Source: Bradyrhizobium nitroreducens (lineage in GTDB: Bacteria; Pseudomonadota; Alphaproteobacteria; Rhizobiales; Xanthobacteraceae). Taken from it: DNA of 64,000 nt. The notes under the pieces are model-generated. The model saw nothing but the letters and a program-made list of their open reading frames with translations. It ran no database searches and was not told the DNA's origin. Numbering within the stretch: position 1 is the stretch's first letter; each line of letters starts with the position of its first letter. The stretch spans positions 6,351,235 to 6,415,234 of the forward strand of contig NZ_LFJC01000003.1 of NCBI RefSeq assembly GCF_002776695.1. Direction: 5' to 3'. The translations under genes were made by a program, and so were the position numbers. Of this stretch, positions 17,954 to 27,048 are shown one piece after another.

Positions 17954-18424
17954 ATGCCCACCGTCCAATTCCAGCTCAATGGCACGACAGCCGTCGTGGA
18001 AGCCGATCCCGACCAGACACTGCTCGACGTGCTCCGTGGCCGGCTCGGCGTCACCAGCCCGCATTTCGGCTGCGGCGCCGGCGAGTGCGGCGCATGTCAC
18101 GTCATGGTCGACGGCCGCGCGATGACGTCCTGCGACATGCCGATGTGGTCGGTCGCGGGCAAGGACGTCGTCACGGTCGAAGGCCTCGGGACCGCAGAGC
18201 GTCCGTATCCGCTGCAACGCGCCTTCATATCCGAACAGGCGATGCAGTGCGGGTATTGCGTCTCCGGAATCCTCGTCAGCGCTGCGGCGCTGCTCACGCG
18301 CAATCCGTCGCCGACGGAGGCAGAGGTCCGAGCCGCGTTGGATCGCAATTTGTGCCGCTGCGGATCGCATAACCGCATGGTCCGCGCCGTGCTTCGCGCG
18401 GCGGCGGAGATGGCGGCGTCATGA
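17954..18424 (+). CDS. (2Fe-2S) subunit of xanthine dehydrogenase-family hydroxylase
   Basis: The protein (156 aa) is the small iron-sulfur subunit of a molybdenum hydroxylase. Cluster I is bound by CGAGECGACHVMVDG plus a downstream Cys (SCDMP). Cluster II is bound by MQCGYCVSG and NLCRCGSH. It resembles the small subunits of isoquinoline 1-oxidoreductase and nicotinate dehydrogenase, passing electrons from the molybdenum subunit. It starts at ATG 17954; its stop overlaps the next gene's start (ATGA), indicating coupling. No FAD subunit is present, as in the isoquinoline/nicotinate type, where electrons go to a cytochrome or other carrier. Confidence 0.92.
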   Translation: MPTVQFQLNGTTAVVEADPDQTLLDVLRGRLGVTSPHFGCGAGECGACHVMVDGRAMTSCDMPMWSVAGKDVVTVEGLGTAERPYPLQRAFISEQAMQCGYCVSGILVSAAALLTRNPSPTEAEVRAALDRNLCRCGSHNRMVRAVLRAAAEMAAS

Positions 18425-20553
18425 ACATGCCATCCCCAGCTCCGAAGCTGCCGGTGAGCCTCGTGGCCAATCCCAAGGTGTCATCATGGCTGCGGTTCAC
18501 CGAGGACGGTCGTGTGGCGATCTCGCCCGGCAAGGTCGAGATCGGCCAGGGCATCGTCACGGCCCTGGCACAGATCGCGGCGGATGAGCTTGACGTCGAT
18601 ATCGGCCACATTGACATGATCCGCGCCTCGACGGCGATGAGCCCGAACGAGGGCGTCACCTCGGGCAGCCTGTCGATTCAGCAGTCCGGCCGCGCGCTCC
18701 GGCACGTGTGCGCCGAGGTGCGCCAGCGCTTCCTCACCGTGGCCTCGGAACGTCTCGGCGTCGATGCGGCGCTGCTCAATGTCGAGGACGGCACCATCTC
18801 GGGCCCCGGCAATGTCAGGACCAGCTATTGGGAGCTCGCCGGAGATGTCTCCCTGGACCACGACATCACTGCCAATGCGAGCGCGAAGAGCGTCGCCAAG
18901 CGCGGTGTCGCCGGACATTCGGTCCAGCGTGTCGACATTCCCGACAAGGTGTTCGCGCGGCCACGCTTCATCCATGACTGCGCACTGCCGGGACTGATGC
19001 ACGGGCGCGTGCTGCGGCCGGATATCTCGGGCGCGAAACTGACGGCGCTCAATGAAGAAGCTGCGCGCGCGGTCCCCGGCCTCGTTGCGATCGTCCGCGA
19101 CGGCGGCTTTGCGGGCGTCGTCGCCGACAGCGAGACGGCGGCGGAAACCGCGCTCAAGGCTTTGCGCAAGGCCGCGACCTGGTCGGCCGGCGAGCCGCTG
19201 CCGGATGAAGACGATCTGGCGGGTTTTCTGAGGAGCCAACCGGTCGAGACCACCACCATCGACACCAGGACGGCGGAGCCGGCGCGCAAGCCCGCCCAAA
19301 CCCTTCGCCGGCAATACACCCGCCCCTACATCGCACATGCTTCGATCGCGCCGTCCTGCGCCATGGCCCAATGGGACGGCGATCGTGTCCATGTCTGGAC
19401 CCACAGCCAGGGTGTCTATCTGCTGCGCGCCGACCTCGCGATCGTGCTCAGGCTCCCGGCGGAGAACATCGTGGTCGAGCACATGGAAGGCGCCGGCTGC
19501 TACGGGCACAATGCGGCCGACGACATCGCACTCGATGCCGTGCTGCTGGCGAGGGCGGCCGATGGACGACCGGTACGAGTGCAGTGGTTGCGCCATGACG
19601 AGATGTCTCACGCCCCGTTTGGCGCGGCGATGGCCATCGAGATCGAGGCCGATCTCGACGCCGACAACGAGATCGTCGGTTGGCGTCATGCGATCTGGAG
19701 CAACGGTCACACGGCAAGGCCGGGACGTGCAGCACAGCCGGCGCTGCTGGCCGCAACCGAGATCGCAAATCCCTACCCGCGCATGATCTCGACCGACCCG
19801 CCTGCGGCCAATGGCGGCGGCGGCGACCGCAACTCCGTTCCGCTGTACGACCTTCCGGCCTGGACGATCACCTGCCATCGGCTGCTGACCATGCCGGTAC
19901 GGACTTCCGCACTGCGGACGCTGGGCGGACAAGGCAATGTGTTCGCCATCGAGTCCCTGCTCGACGAGATCGCCGCCTTGCGCGGCGAAGATCCGATCGC
20001 ATTCCGCTTGCGGCATCTGCGTGACGAGCGCGCGCGGGACGTCATCAGCGCCGCGGCACGACGCGCAGGCTGGAAGCCGTGGAAGCGTCCCGGCATCGGT
20101 CACGGCGTCGGCTTTGCCCGCTACAAGAACACCGGCGCCTATTGCGCGGCGATTGCCGAGATCGAGGGCACTGACGACATCCGCGTGAAGCGGCTGACGC
20201 TGGCGGTCGATGTCGGCGAGGCCATCAACCCCGACGGCGTCGTCAACCAGATCGAGGGCGGCGCGATCCAGGCGACGAGCTGGGTGATGAAGGAGCGAGT
20301 CCGTTTCGACAGGACGCGCATCACGTCGACGTCCTGGAGCGACTATCCGATCCTGACGTTCAGCGAGGCACCGGCCGTGGATGTCGAGATCCTCCAGCGG
20401 CCGGAGATCGAACCGGTCGGAGCCGGCGAGGCCGCGCACGGCCCGGTGACGGCAGCGATCGCGAATGCCGTGTTCGACTGCCTCGGCGTGCGCGTGCGCG
20501 ACCTGCCGATCACCCGCGACAAGATCATTGCAGCCATGGAGCTGGCATCGTGA
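18421..20553 (+). CDS. Molybdopterin-binding subunit of xanthine dehydrogenase-family hydroxylase
   Basis: This 710-residue large subunit carries molybdenum-site features: GKVEIGQGIVTALAQIAADEL, the ab-hammerhead region around residues 180-260, GAGCYGHNAADD, VRTSALRTLGGQGNVFAIES, and GAGEAAHGPVTAAIANAVFDCLG, where Glu of GE is the likely catalytic base. It pairs with the preceding 2Fe-2S subunit and resembles isoquinoline 1-oxidoreductase beta and NicB-type subunits. It has no C-terminal cytochrome c domain and no clear twin-arginine signal, so location and electron acceptor are open. The substrate is probably an N-heterocycle or aldehyde. It overlaps both neighbours by 4 nt. Confidence 0.9.
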   Translation: MNMPSPAPKLPVSLVANPKVSSWLRFTEDGRVAISPGKVEIGQGIVTALAQIAADELDVDIGHIDMIRASTAMSPNEGVTSGSLSIQQSGRALRHVCAEVRQRFLTVASERLGVDAALLNVEDGTISGPGNVRTSYWELAGDVSLDHDITANASAKSVAKRGVAGHSVQRVDIPDKVFARPRFIHDCALPGLMHGRVLRPDISGAKLTALNEEAARAVPGLVAIVRDGGFAGVVADSETAAETALKALRKAATWSAGEPLPDEDDLAGFLRSQPVETTTIDTRTAEPARKPAQTLRRQYTRPYIAHASIAPSCAMAQWDGDRVHVWTHSQGVYLLRADLAIVLRLPAENIVVEHMEGAGCYGHNAADDIALDAVLLARAADGRPVRVQWLRHDEMSHAPFGAAMAIEIEADLDADNEIVGWRHAIWSNGHTARPGRAAQPALLAATEIANPYPRMISTDPPAANGGGGDRNSVPLYDLPAWTITCHRLLTMPVRTSALRTLGGQGNVFAIESLLDEIAALRGEDPIAFRLRHLRDERARDVISAAARRAGWKPWKRPGIGHGVGFARYKNTGAYCAAIAEIEGTDDIRVKRLTLAVDVGEAINPDGVVNQIEGGAIQATSWVMKERVRFDRTRITSTSWSDYPILTFSEAPAVDVEILQRPEIEPVGAGEAAHGPVTAAIANAVFDCLGVRVRDLPITRDKIIAAMELAS

Positions 20554-21248
20554 CGACAGTGAACATCTTGAGCGGCGGCGCGGCGCAAGGCCTGGTGCGC
20601 GGCGTCACGGAAGCTTTCAAGGCGCAGACCGGCCTTGGCATCGACGGGGAGTTTGGGGCAGTCGGGATCATGGCCGACAAGCTGCGCGCCGGCATTCCCG
20701 CCGATCTCGTGGTCCTGACGCAGGCGCTGCTTGCGAAGCTCGCCAAGGAGGAGCTCGTCATCCCCTCCTCGATCGCCGATGTCGGCAGGGTCGAGACGGC
20801 GCTGGCAGTCCGCAGCCGCGATCCCAAGGTGGTGGCGAAAACCGAAGCCGATTTGCGCGACGTGTTACGCTCCGCCGATGCGATCTACGTCCCGGACACC
20901 AAGGCTTCGACCGCGGGCCAGCATGTCGCAAGGGTGCTGGACCAGCTCGGTATTGCCTACGAGGTCGCCTCGCGCCTCAAGATCTTTCCGAACGGCGCGA
21001 CCGCGATGCGCGAGCTTGCGAATTCGACTGCCACGCGGCCGATCGGCTGCACGCAGGCGACCGAGATCATCGCGACCGAAGGCATCGCGCTGTCGGGTTC
21101 GCTGCCGCCGGGATGCGAGCTGGTGACGATGTACACGGCCGGCGTGACGACGCGGGCCGCGCATCCGAGGGAGGCCGCCGCACTGGTTGCACTCCTCACC
21201 GGCCCAGACCAGAGGGGGCTGCGTCAGCGCGTAGGCTTTGCCGGCTAG
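20550..21248 (+). CDS. ModA-like solute-binding-fold protein without signal peptide
   Basis: The 232-residue protein has the ModA/type 2 periplasmic binding fold: VNILSGGAAQGLVRGVTEAF, FGAVGIMADKLRAGIPADLVVLT, the IYVPDTKASTAGQHVARVL segment and IGCTQATEI. Normal ModA proteins are exported, but this one begins directly with the first beta strand and has no signal sequence. Its GTG start overlaps the stop of the molybdenum hydroxylase large subunit (GTGA), so it is translated with it. It may be a cytoplasmic oxyanion- or cofactor-binding helper for that enzyme, or simply a leaderless paralogue. No ModBC genes are nearby. Confidence 0.75.
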   Translation: MTTVNILSGGAAQGLVRGVTEAFKAQTGLGIDGEFGAVGIMADKLRAGIPADLVVLTQALLAKLAKEELVIPSSIADVGRVETALAVRSRDPKVVAKTEADLRDVLRSADAIYVPDTKASTAGQHVARVLDQLGIAYEVASRLKIFPNGATAMRELANSTATRPIGCTQATEIIATEGIALSGSLPPGCELVTMYTAGVTTRAAHPREAAALVALLTGPDQRGLRQRVGFAG

Positions 21249-21257
21249 CCCGCCGGC

Positions 21258-22064
21258 CTATTTGTGCAGCTGGGTGAGCCCGGTCGGCGGACCGTCGACG
21301 GCGGTCCAGCCGCCATCCACGAACATCGTGCTGCCGCTGACATAGCTCGCGGCATCCGAGGCGAGATAGGCGACGGCGGTCGCGACCTCGTCGGCGCTGC
21401 TCCAGCGGTTGAACACGGTGTGGCCGGCGTAGAGATTGTAGATGTCGGGGCGCTGCTTGAACGGACCGGTGAGCGCGGTCTCCGCGATGCTCGGCGCGAT
21501 CGCATTGACGCGCACGCCGGCATGACCGACCTCGGAGGCAAAGCCCTTCACCAGCAGGCCGATTGCCGCCTTGGTCGAGCCGTAGACGCCGAGCCCCGGC
21601 TCGATGGTGACCGCGCGCACCGAAGAGCAGGCGATGATGCTGCCGCCCTTTTGTTCGACCATGATGCGGCCGAAGGCCTGGAAGAACCACACAGTGCCCT
21701 TGACGTTGAGATTCAGCACGCGGTCGAGGTCCTCCTCGGTGTAGTCGAGGATGGTCTTGCGGATGTTGAGCCCGGGCGTCGTCACGGCGATGTCGAGCCG
21801 CGGAAATTTTTGCATCACGGTTTTCGCCAGCGCGTTGACGTCCGCAGCGCTCGCGGCATCGCAGCTGGCCGCTTCCGCCCAGCCGCCCTTCTCACGGATA
21901 CCGGCAGCGGTCGCCTCCGCTGCATCGAGCGCGCGATCGGCGCAGACGACGCGGGCCCCGAGCCCCGCCAGCGCCTCGGCCGACGATTTGCCGATGCCGG
22001 AGGCGGCGCCGAGCACCACGGCCGTCTTGCCGGTGAGATCGAAGAGCTTGCGATAGTCAGTCAC
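21258..22064 (-). CDS. Short-chain dehydrogenase/reductase (SDR)
   Basis: This 268-residue classical SDR shows the cofactor motif LGAASGIGKSSA, an acidic residue after strand 2 (CADRALDAAEA, favouring NAD), and the catalytic set SSVR...YGSTKAA (Ser, Tyr, Lys). The NAG of most SDRs is replaced by TPGLN. The C-terminal MFVDGGWTAVDG is typical. It is 21 nt downstream of the TRAP permease gene and so probably shares its transcript; it may oxidise the hydroxyl compound imported by the TRAP system. Substrate unknown. Confidence 0.88.
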   Translation of the reverse strand: MTDYRKLFDLTGKTAVVLGAASGIGKSSAEALAGLGARVVCADRALDAAEATAAGIREKGGWAEAASCDAASAADVNALAKTVMQKFPRLDIAVTTPGLNIRKTILDYTEEDLDRVLNLNVKGTVWFFQAFGRIMVEQKGGSIIACSSVRAVTIEPGLGVYGSTKAAIGLLVKGFASEVGHAGVRVNAIAPSIAETALTGPFKQRPDIYNLYAGHTVFNRWSSADEVATAVAYLASDAASYVSGSTMFVDGGWTAVDGPPTGLTQLHK

Positions 22065-22085
22065 TGATGGCTTCTCCTGTAGCTG

Positions 22086-23378
22086 CTAGCCCTTGTAACC
22101 CATCAGCAGGCGGGGCAGCCACAGCGAGAACGCGGGGACGTAGGTCACGAACATCAGAGCTGCGATCAGCGCGGCGTAGAACGGCAGGATGGTGCGCATC
22201 ACAGCGCCGACGGAAATGCCGCCGATGGCGCAGCCGACGAACTGCGTGGTTCCGACCGGCGGCGTGTTCAGCCCGAGGGCGCAGTTGATCAGCATCAGCA
22301 TGCCGAACTGCACCGGGTCCATGCCCGCCTTCATCGCGATCGGCAGGAAGATCGGGGTGCAGATCAGGATGGTCGCGGCCATGTCCATGAACGTGCCGAG
22401 CACGAACAGGATGATGTTGATGAGCAGGAAGATGATCCAGGGCTGCGAGGACACCTTGCTCATGAGGTCGCCGGCGAAGTCGGCGACCTCGTAGAGACCC
22501 ATCAAATATTGGAACATGGTGGAGACGCCGATCAGCAACAGCACCACGCCCGTCGTCTTCACCGCCTTGGCGGCGGCGCGCAGAAAGTTCTGCAGGGTCA
22601 TGGTGCGGTAGATGAAGAACGTCAGCAGGATCGTGTAGGTGACGGCGACGGCCGCCGATTCCGTTGCCGTGAAGACGCCGGACAGGATGCCCGCGAGGAT
22701 GATGCCGACGATCAAGAGGCCGGGCAGCGCAGCCGCGAAGGAGCGGACGACCTCGGCCCAGCCCGGGAACTTGCCGGCGGGATAACCGCGCTTCACCGCG
22801 ACCGCGTAGGCGGCGACCAGCATGCACACCATCAACACGATCGCCGGCAGCAGGCCGGCGGCGATCAGCGCGCCGATCGAGACCTTGCCGCCGGCGGCGA
22901 GCGCATAGATGATCATGTTGTGGCTGGTCGGCATCAAGGCTCCGACCAGCGAGGCATGGGTGGTGACGTTGACGGCGTAGTCGGTGTCGAATCCCTCCTT
23001 TTTCATCATCGGGATCATCACCGCGCCCATCGCCGAGACGTCGGCCACGGGCGAGCCGGAGACGCCGCCGAACAGCGTGCAGGCGACCACGTTCGACATG
23101 CCGAGGCCGCCACGGATGTGCCCGACCAGATTCTTGGCCAGCTGCACGATCTTGTCGGCGACGCCGCCATGCAGCATCAGCTCACCGCTGAAGACGAAGA
23201 AGGGAATCGCGAGGAAGGAGAAGATATTCATCCCCGACATCATCTGCTGGAAGATGACGGCAACCGGCAGGCCTTCGTAGAGGATGGTGCAGATGGCCGA
23301 GAGGCCGATGGCGAAGGCGACGGGGACGCCGAGGATCAGGAAGCCGAAGAAGGTGGCGCCGAGGATGATCAGTTCCAT
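22086..23378 (-). CDS. dctM: TRAP transporter large permease subunit (DctM-type)
   Basis: This 430-residue, very hydrophobic protein has about 12 membrane segments and the DctM signatures AIPFFVFSGELMLHGGVADKIV, CTLFGGVSGSPVADVSAMGAVMIP and LNTPPVGTTQFVG. It is the cation-coupled transport subunit of a TRAP system. It overlaps the small permease gene by 10 nt, and the binding protein gene lies just upstream, so all three components are present. The imported ligand is likely a carboxylate, judging by the family. Confidence 0.93.
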   Translation of the reverse strand: MELIILGATFFGFLILGVPVAFAIGLSAICTILYEGLPVAVIFQQMMSGMNIFSFLAIPFFVFSGELMLHGGVADKIVQLAKNLVGHIRGGLGMSNVVACTLFGGVSGSPVADVSAMGAVMIPMMKKEGFDTDYAVNVTTHASLVGALMPTSHNMIIYALAAGGKVSIGALIAAGLLPAIVLMVCMLVAAYAVAVKRGYPAGKFPGWAEVVRSFAAALPGLLIVGIILAGILSGVFTATESAAVAVTYTILLTFFIYRTMTLQNFLRAAAKAVKTTGVVLLLIGVSTMFQYLMGLYEVADFAGDLMSKVSSQPWIIFLLINIILFVLGTFMDMAATILICTPIFLPIAMKAGMDPVQFGMLMLINCALGLNTPPVGTTQFVGCAIGGISVGAVMRTILPFYAALIAALMFVTYVPAFSLWLPRLLMGYKG

Positions 23379-23917
23379 GAGGAGACGACCTCTTCGCCGC
23401 GCAGGAGAGCGATGATGTGCTCGATTGAAAAGGAGACGATCAGCAGGCCGGAGGCGATCAGCGGCACGTAGCGGATGACCTCGGGCAGGCCCAGATTTGG
23501 GATCTTCACGGTGCCGACCGAAGCGCCGAGGATCCAGCCGTTATAGGCCATCGCGACGCCGAACACGGCGACCAGAACGTGGATCACGATCTCGATCTTC
23601 TCTCGCGCCCGGTCGGGCAGCATCACCAGCAGGCTGTCCATTCCGATGTGTCCGGCATCGCGCACACCGACGGCGGCGCCGATCAGCGTGACGTACAGGA
23701 TGAGGACAAGCGCAAGGTTCTCCGTCCAGGTCGGGCTCGAATTGAGCACGTAACGTCCGAACACCTGGTAGAAGACGATGGCGACGATGACGAGCAGCCC
23801 TGCCACGGACAGATACATGCCGACGCGTGCAACAGGCGCATTGATCTGCGACAGCAAGCCGATGGACGGGCGGCCGGCCTCGTCGTGCTCGTGATCCGCG
23901 ACGTGTGGGTCCGTCAT
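23369..23917 (-). CDS. dctQ: TRAP transporter small permease subunit (DctQ-type)
   Basis: The 182-residue protein has four predicted membrane segments after a roughly 30-residue cytoplasmic N-terminus, and the DctQ-type WTENLALVLILYVTLIGAA and VRDAGHIGMD motifs. It anchors the DctM permease and interacts with the binding protein. The ATG at 23917 is chosen because GGGGAGA lies about 9 nt upstream; another in-frame ATG at 23950 is possible. It is located between the binding protein and large permease genes in one leftward operon. Confidence 0.9.
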   Translation of the reverse strand: MTDPHVADHEHDEAGRPSIGLLSQINAPVARVGMYLSVAGLLVIVAIVFYQVFGRYVLNSSPTWTENLALVLILYVTLIGAAVGVRDAGHIGMDSLLVMLPDRAREKIEIVIHVLVAVFGVAMAYNGWILGASVGTVKIPNLGLPEVIRYVPLIASGLLIVSFSIEHIIALLRGEEVVSSWN

Positions 23918-23984
23918 CCCGCGTCTCCCCTCGCGAGGGTCCGATGTCACCCTGCGGCGACGCCGGACCCTGTACCGCCCTGGT

Positions 23985-24956
23985 TTACTTCGTGTCCTGG
24001 ATGCGCTTGACGAGGCCCTTCAGCTTCTCGTCACCGGCGAACTTGTCGTACACCGGCTTCATCGCGTCGACGAACTCCTGCTTGTTGGCCACCGTCACGA
24101 CCTGCACGCCCGCCGCCTCGACGGTCTTGCGGGAGGCCTGCTCGCGCTCGTCCCAGAGCTTGCGCATGACCGGCACCGATTCCTTGGCCGCCTTGCGGAC
24201 CATGGCCTGATCTTCCTTGCTCAGCGCGTCCCAGACCTTCTTGGACATCACGAGGACTTCGGGCGCCAGGGAATGTTCGGTGACGTTGTAGAACTTGGCG
24301 GCCTCGAAATGGCGGGAGGATTCGTAAGACGGCCAGTTGTTCTCGGCCGCATCGACCAGACCCGTCTTGAGCGCGGTATAGACCTCGCCATAGGGCATCG
24401 GCGTCGGGTTGGCACCGAGGCTCTGGATCATGCCGACCCACAGGTCGGATTGCTGGACGCGGATCTTCAGGCCCTTGAGATCGGCGAGCGACTTGACGGG
24501 TGCCTTGACAGTGTAGATGGAGCGCGCGCCGCTGTCGTAATAGGCAAGGCCGATCAGGCCCGCGGGCTCCATGGCCGCCAGGATCTCGTCGCCGATCGGC
24601 CCGTCGAGCACGGTGCGCATGTGCTGGGTGTCGCGGAACACGAACGGCAGACACAACGCGATGGTCTCGGGCACGAAATTGTTGAGCGGCGATGCGTTGA
24701 TCCGCATCATGTCGAGCGCGCCGATCTTGAGCTGCTCGATGGTGTCCTTCTCCGAGCCCAGGGCTCCGTTGGGAAACACCTTCACGCCGAGCTTGCCGCC
24801 GCTCGCCGTCGCGAGCTGCTTGCCCATGAACTTGACGGCCTCGACGGTCGGATAGTCGGCGGGATGAACGTCGGCGGAGCGGAAGTCGCGCGCGGTCGCC
24901 AGGGGCGCTGTGAGCGCCAGCGCAACGGCTGTGACGATACCGGTCAGTGTCTTCAT
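23985..24956 (-). CDS. dctP: TRAP transporter substrate-binding protein (DctP-type)
   Basis: The 323-residue periplasmic protein has a signal peptide (MKTLTGIVTAVALALTAPLATA) and DctP features: a GGKLGVKVFPNGALGSEKDTIEQLKIGALDM block and the binding-site arginine region KGLKIRVQQSDLWVG with EVYTALKTGLVDAAENN. It captures the solute for the DctQM permease encoded downstream. It is the first gene of the leftward operon (dctP, dctQ, dctM, SDR). A large perfect palindrome lies about 140 nt upstream of its start. Confidence 0.93.
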   Translation of the reverse strand: MKTLTGIVTAVALALTAPLATARDFRSADVHPADYPTVEAVKFMGKQLATASGGKLGVKVFPNGALGSEKDTIEQLKIGALDMMRINASPLNNFVPETIALCLPFVFRDTQHMRTVLDGPIGDEILAAMEPAGLIGLAYYDSGARSIYTVKAPVKSLADLKGLKIRVQQSDLWVGMIQSLGANPTPMPYGEVYTALKTGLVDAAENNWPSYESSRHFEAAKFYNVTEHSLAPEVLVMSKKVWDALSKEDQAMVRKAAKESVPVMRKLWDEREQASRKTVEAAGVQVVTVANKQEFVDAMKPVYDKFAGDEKLKGLVKRIQDTK

Positions 24957-25093
24957 CAGGGCTTCCTCCTGGGTTGATTATGTCGTTGTCGGCAGGCTGC
25001 AGGCCGCCTTGGGTCGCTCCGCTCCAAGTGTGAAGTCAAGCGCCAATATCGTCCCTAGGGCGCGCGGCATTCCCTGTCCAAGCCAAATCCGGC

Positions 25094-25124
25094 ATTGATC
25101 GATGCAACAGTTGCATCGATCAAT
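25094..25124. promoter_or_regulatory. Perfect 31-bp palindrome between TRAP and cyclase genes
   Basis: The arms ATTGATCGATGCAAC (25094-25108) and GTTGCATCGATCAAT (25110-25124) are perfect reverse complements around a single A. It lies in the 292-base divergent space between dctP (leftward) and the cyclase gene (rightward). This placement fits a dimeric regulator controlling both. There is no T-run on either side, so a terminator is unlikely. The regulator is not identifiable; no GntR, LysR or IclR gene is adjacent. Confidence 0.7.
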
Positions 25125-25248
25125 CTGGCTCAATTCGCCTCGCTGTGGAAGCGGCAGAACGGCTTGCTTCGCCGGCACGAGACTTGACGCGACTGACGGG
25201 GGCCCTCCAAAATGGACGGAAACAGCGGACCCTGTCCAAGGAATACCC

Positions 25249-26031
25249 ATGCCGCGGAAGCTGATCGATATCTCGGTGCCGCTCAGAAACGACGTGACGG
25301 CCGATCCGCCCGGCAACCATCCGACCATCCAGTACATCGATCACCAGCAGGGCCTGCCCCGCATGCTGCAGTTCTTCGATGGGCTCGAGGCGCAGGATCT
25401 GCCGGACGGACAAGGCTGGGCCGTCGAACAGGTCTCGCTGTCGACCCATAACGGCACGCATCTCGACGCGCCCTGGCACTTCCATCCGACCATGAATCGC
25501 GGCGAGCGGTCATGGACGATCGACGAGGTCCCGCTGGAATGGTGCTTTCAACCCGGCGTGAAGCTCGACTTCCGGCACCTGCCCGACGGCTATGTGGCGA
25601 GCGCCGAGGACGTCGAGAGGGAGCTGAAACGCATCGGGCACACGCTGTCGCCGCTGGAGATCGTCGTCGTCAACACCAGCGCCGGCGCCAAATTCGGCAA
25701 GGCCGAATACGTCAATTCCGGCTGCGGCATGGGTTATGAGGCCACCATGTATCTGCTCGAACGCGGCGTGCGGCTCACCGGCACCGACGGCTGGAGCTGG
25801 GATGCGCCATTCGTCTACACCGCGAAGAAATATGCAGAGACCAAAGACGCCGGTCTGATCTGGGAGGGCCACAAGGCGGGACGGCACATCGGCTATTGCC
25901 ATCTCGAAAAGCTGCACAATCTCGACCAATTGCCATCGACCGGGTTCACGGTCTCATGCTTTCCGGTGAAGATCGAACGCGCCTCGGCGGGCTGGACTCG
26001 CGCGGTCGCCATCATCGACGATCTGCCCTGA
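25249..26031 (+). CDS. Cyclase family (kynurenine formamidase-like) metal hydrolase
   Basis: This 260-residue protein carries the cyclase/KynB signature HNGTHLDAPWHF (about residues 68-79), in which His and Asp bind metal, and a downstream HIGYCHLEKL. The ISVPLRNDVTADPPG start is typical of the family, which hydrolyses amide or lactam bonds (kynurenine formamidase, isatin hydrolase). The ATG at 25249 follows AAGGA; the longer upstream frame lacks similarity and crosses the palindrome. It is divergent from the TRAP operon, so it may process the imported compound. Isatin or formyl-kynurenine would fit the nearby anthranilate genes, but that is speculation. Confidence 0.87.
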   Translation: MPRKLIDISVPLRNDVTADPPGNHPTIQYIDHQQGLPRMLQFFDGLEAQDLPDGQGWAVEQVSLSTHNGTHLDAPWHFHPTMNRGERSWTIDEVPLEWCFQPGVKLDFRHLPDGYVASAEDVERELKRIGHTLSPLEIVVVNTSAGAKFGKAEYVNSGCGMGYEATMYLLERGVRLTGTDGWSWDAPFVYTAKKYAETKDAGLIWEGHKAGRHIGYCHLEKLHNLDQLPSTGFTVSCFPVKIERASAGWTRAVAIIDDLP

Positions 26032-26035
26032 GGCG

Positions 26036-26764
26036 TCACTCGCCGTCGAGGCCGCTCTCGGCGAGCTCGCGCAGCGCGTCGGTGTCGAGCACGACGATGG
26101 CGCCGTGCTCGAGGCGAACCCAGTTGCGGCCGGCCCAGGCGCGCAATTGCTTGTTGATGCTCTCGCGCGTCATCCCCACCATCTCGCTGATCTCCTGCTG
26201 CGTGATGGCGAGCGTGCCGCTGCCGGAATCGAACTTGCGCTCCTCGGTGAGACCGAGCAGCGCGCTCGCCAGCCGGCCCGGCAGATTCTGCAGGATCACC
26301 TGCTCGACCTGCTGGCTGGTCCAGCGCAGACGCGCGCAGAGCAGCTCGATGAACTTCATCGCCAGCGCCGGCTGACTCTTCACGAACGGAAGGAAGTCCC
26401 GGCGGTCGATGATGTAGAGCTCGCAATTGGTGTTGGCGGTCGCGTCAGCCGATCTCGGCGCGCCGTCGAGCACCGCGATCTCGCCAAAAATCTCTCCGGG
26501 GCCGATCAGATTGAGAATGGCGTTCCGCCCATCCGGGGAGGAGGAGGAGATCTTCACCGTCCCCGAGATCACCGCGAACAGATTGTTGCCGGGATCGCCC
26601 TTGGCGGCGATCGTCGCACCGCGCTTGACGGTGGTGTGCTTGGCGTAGCGGCAGAGCTGATCGAGCGCCTCGGGCTCCAGATCAGCGAAGATCGGGTGCT
26701 TGCGCAGGACCGATAGTTTGTTGCCCGCCGACTGTCGGGGGTCGCCGGTCTTGTCCTGAGGCAC
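26036..26764 (-). CDS. Crp/Fnr-family transcription regulator (Crp-like)
   Basis: The 242-residue regulator has a cyclic-nucleotide-binding-type beta barrel (NLFAVISGTVKISSSSPDGRNAIL, LIGPGEIFGEIAVLDGAPRSADATA, close to the Crp phosphate-binding cassette) and a C-terminal helix-turn-helix (ITQQEISEMVGMTRESINKQLRAW). It lacks N-terminal cluster cysteines, and its recognition helix is not the FNR ExxSR type. It should therefore answer a different signal and site from the FNR-like protein encoded 500 bases away. Its stop faces the cyclase stop 4 nt away. Confidence 0.9.
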   Translation of the reverse strand: MPQDKTGDPRQSAGNKLSVLRKHPIFADLEPEALDQLCRYAKHTTVKRGATIAAKGDPGNNLFAVISGTVKISSSSPDGRNAILNLIGPGEIFGEIAVLDGAPRSADATANTNCELYIIDRRDFLPFVKSQPALAMKFIELLCARLRWTSQQVEQVILQNLPGRLASALLGLTEERKFDSGSGTLAITQQEISEMVGMTRESINKQLRAWAGRNWVRLEHGAIVVLDTDALRELAESGLDGE

Positions 26765-27048
26765 GCCGCGGGGCTCCTAAGACTGCGAGGCACTGATGTT
26801 CCTGCGTAGTCAACGTTATCAGGCTTTTCAACCGGAAAGCACGCGCGTGTTTTGAGGCAAATGCCGCGAAAAAGCCGCGGTCGAGCCCGAAGCCCGCATC
26901 CGAAGGATGCGCCGATGCGTTTTGGTCGATGCAGAGTTGCAGGCCGCGCGAGCCGTAGTTGCGTTGAGGCGCTGACGAACGCCGAAGCCGGCCGGGCGGG
27001 CGTCAGCCGTCAGCGCCTCCAGGCGGATTAGCTAGGACCTCGGGAGCT
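26765..27048. other. Intergenic space with 12-bp perfect inverted repeat
   Basis: No gene is seen in these 284 bases. GAGGCGCTGACG (26966-26977) and CGTCAGCGCCTC (27008-27019) form a perfect 12-bp inverted repeat with a 30-base, GC-rich loop. It lies just beyond the stop of the small membrane protein gene (leftward), so it probably ends that transcript, although no T-run follows. Confidence 0.45.

Noticed and set aside
18484..20439. 651-codon minus-strand open frame opposite the hydroxylase large subunit
   Set aside because: It is a GC-rich antisense shadow with no recognisable domain; the plus-strand protein has clear family motifs.
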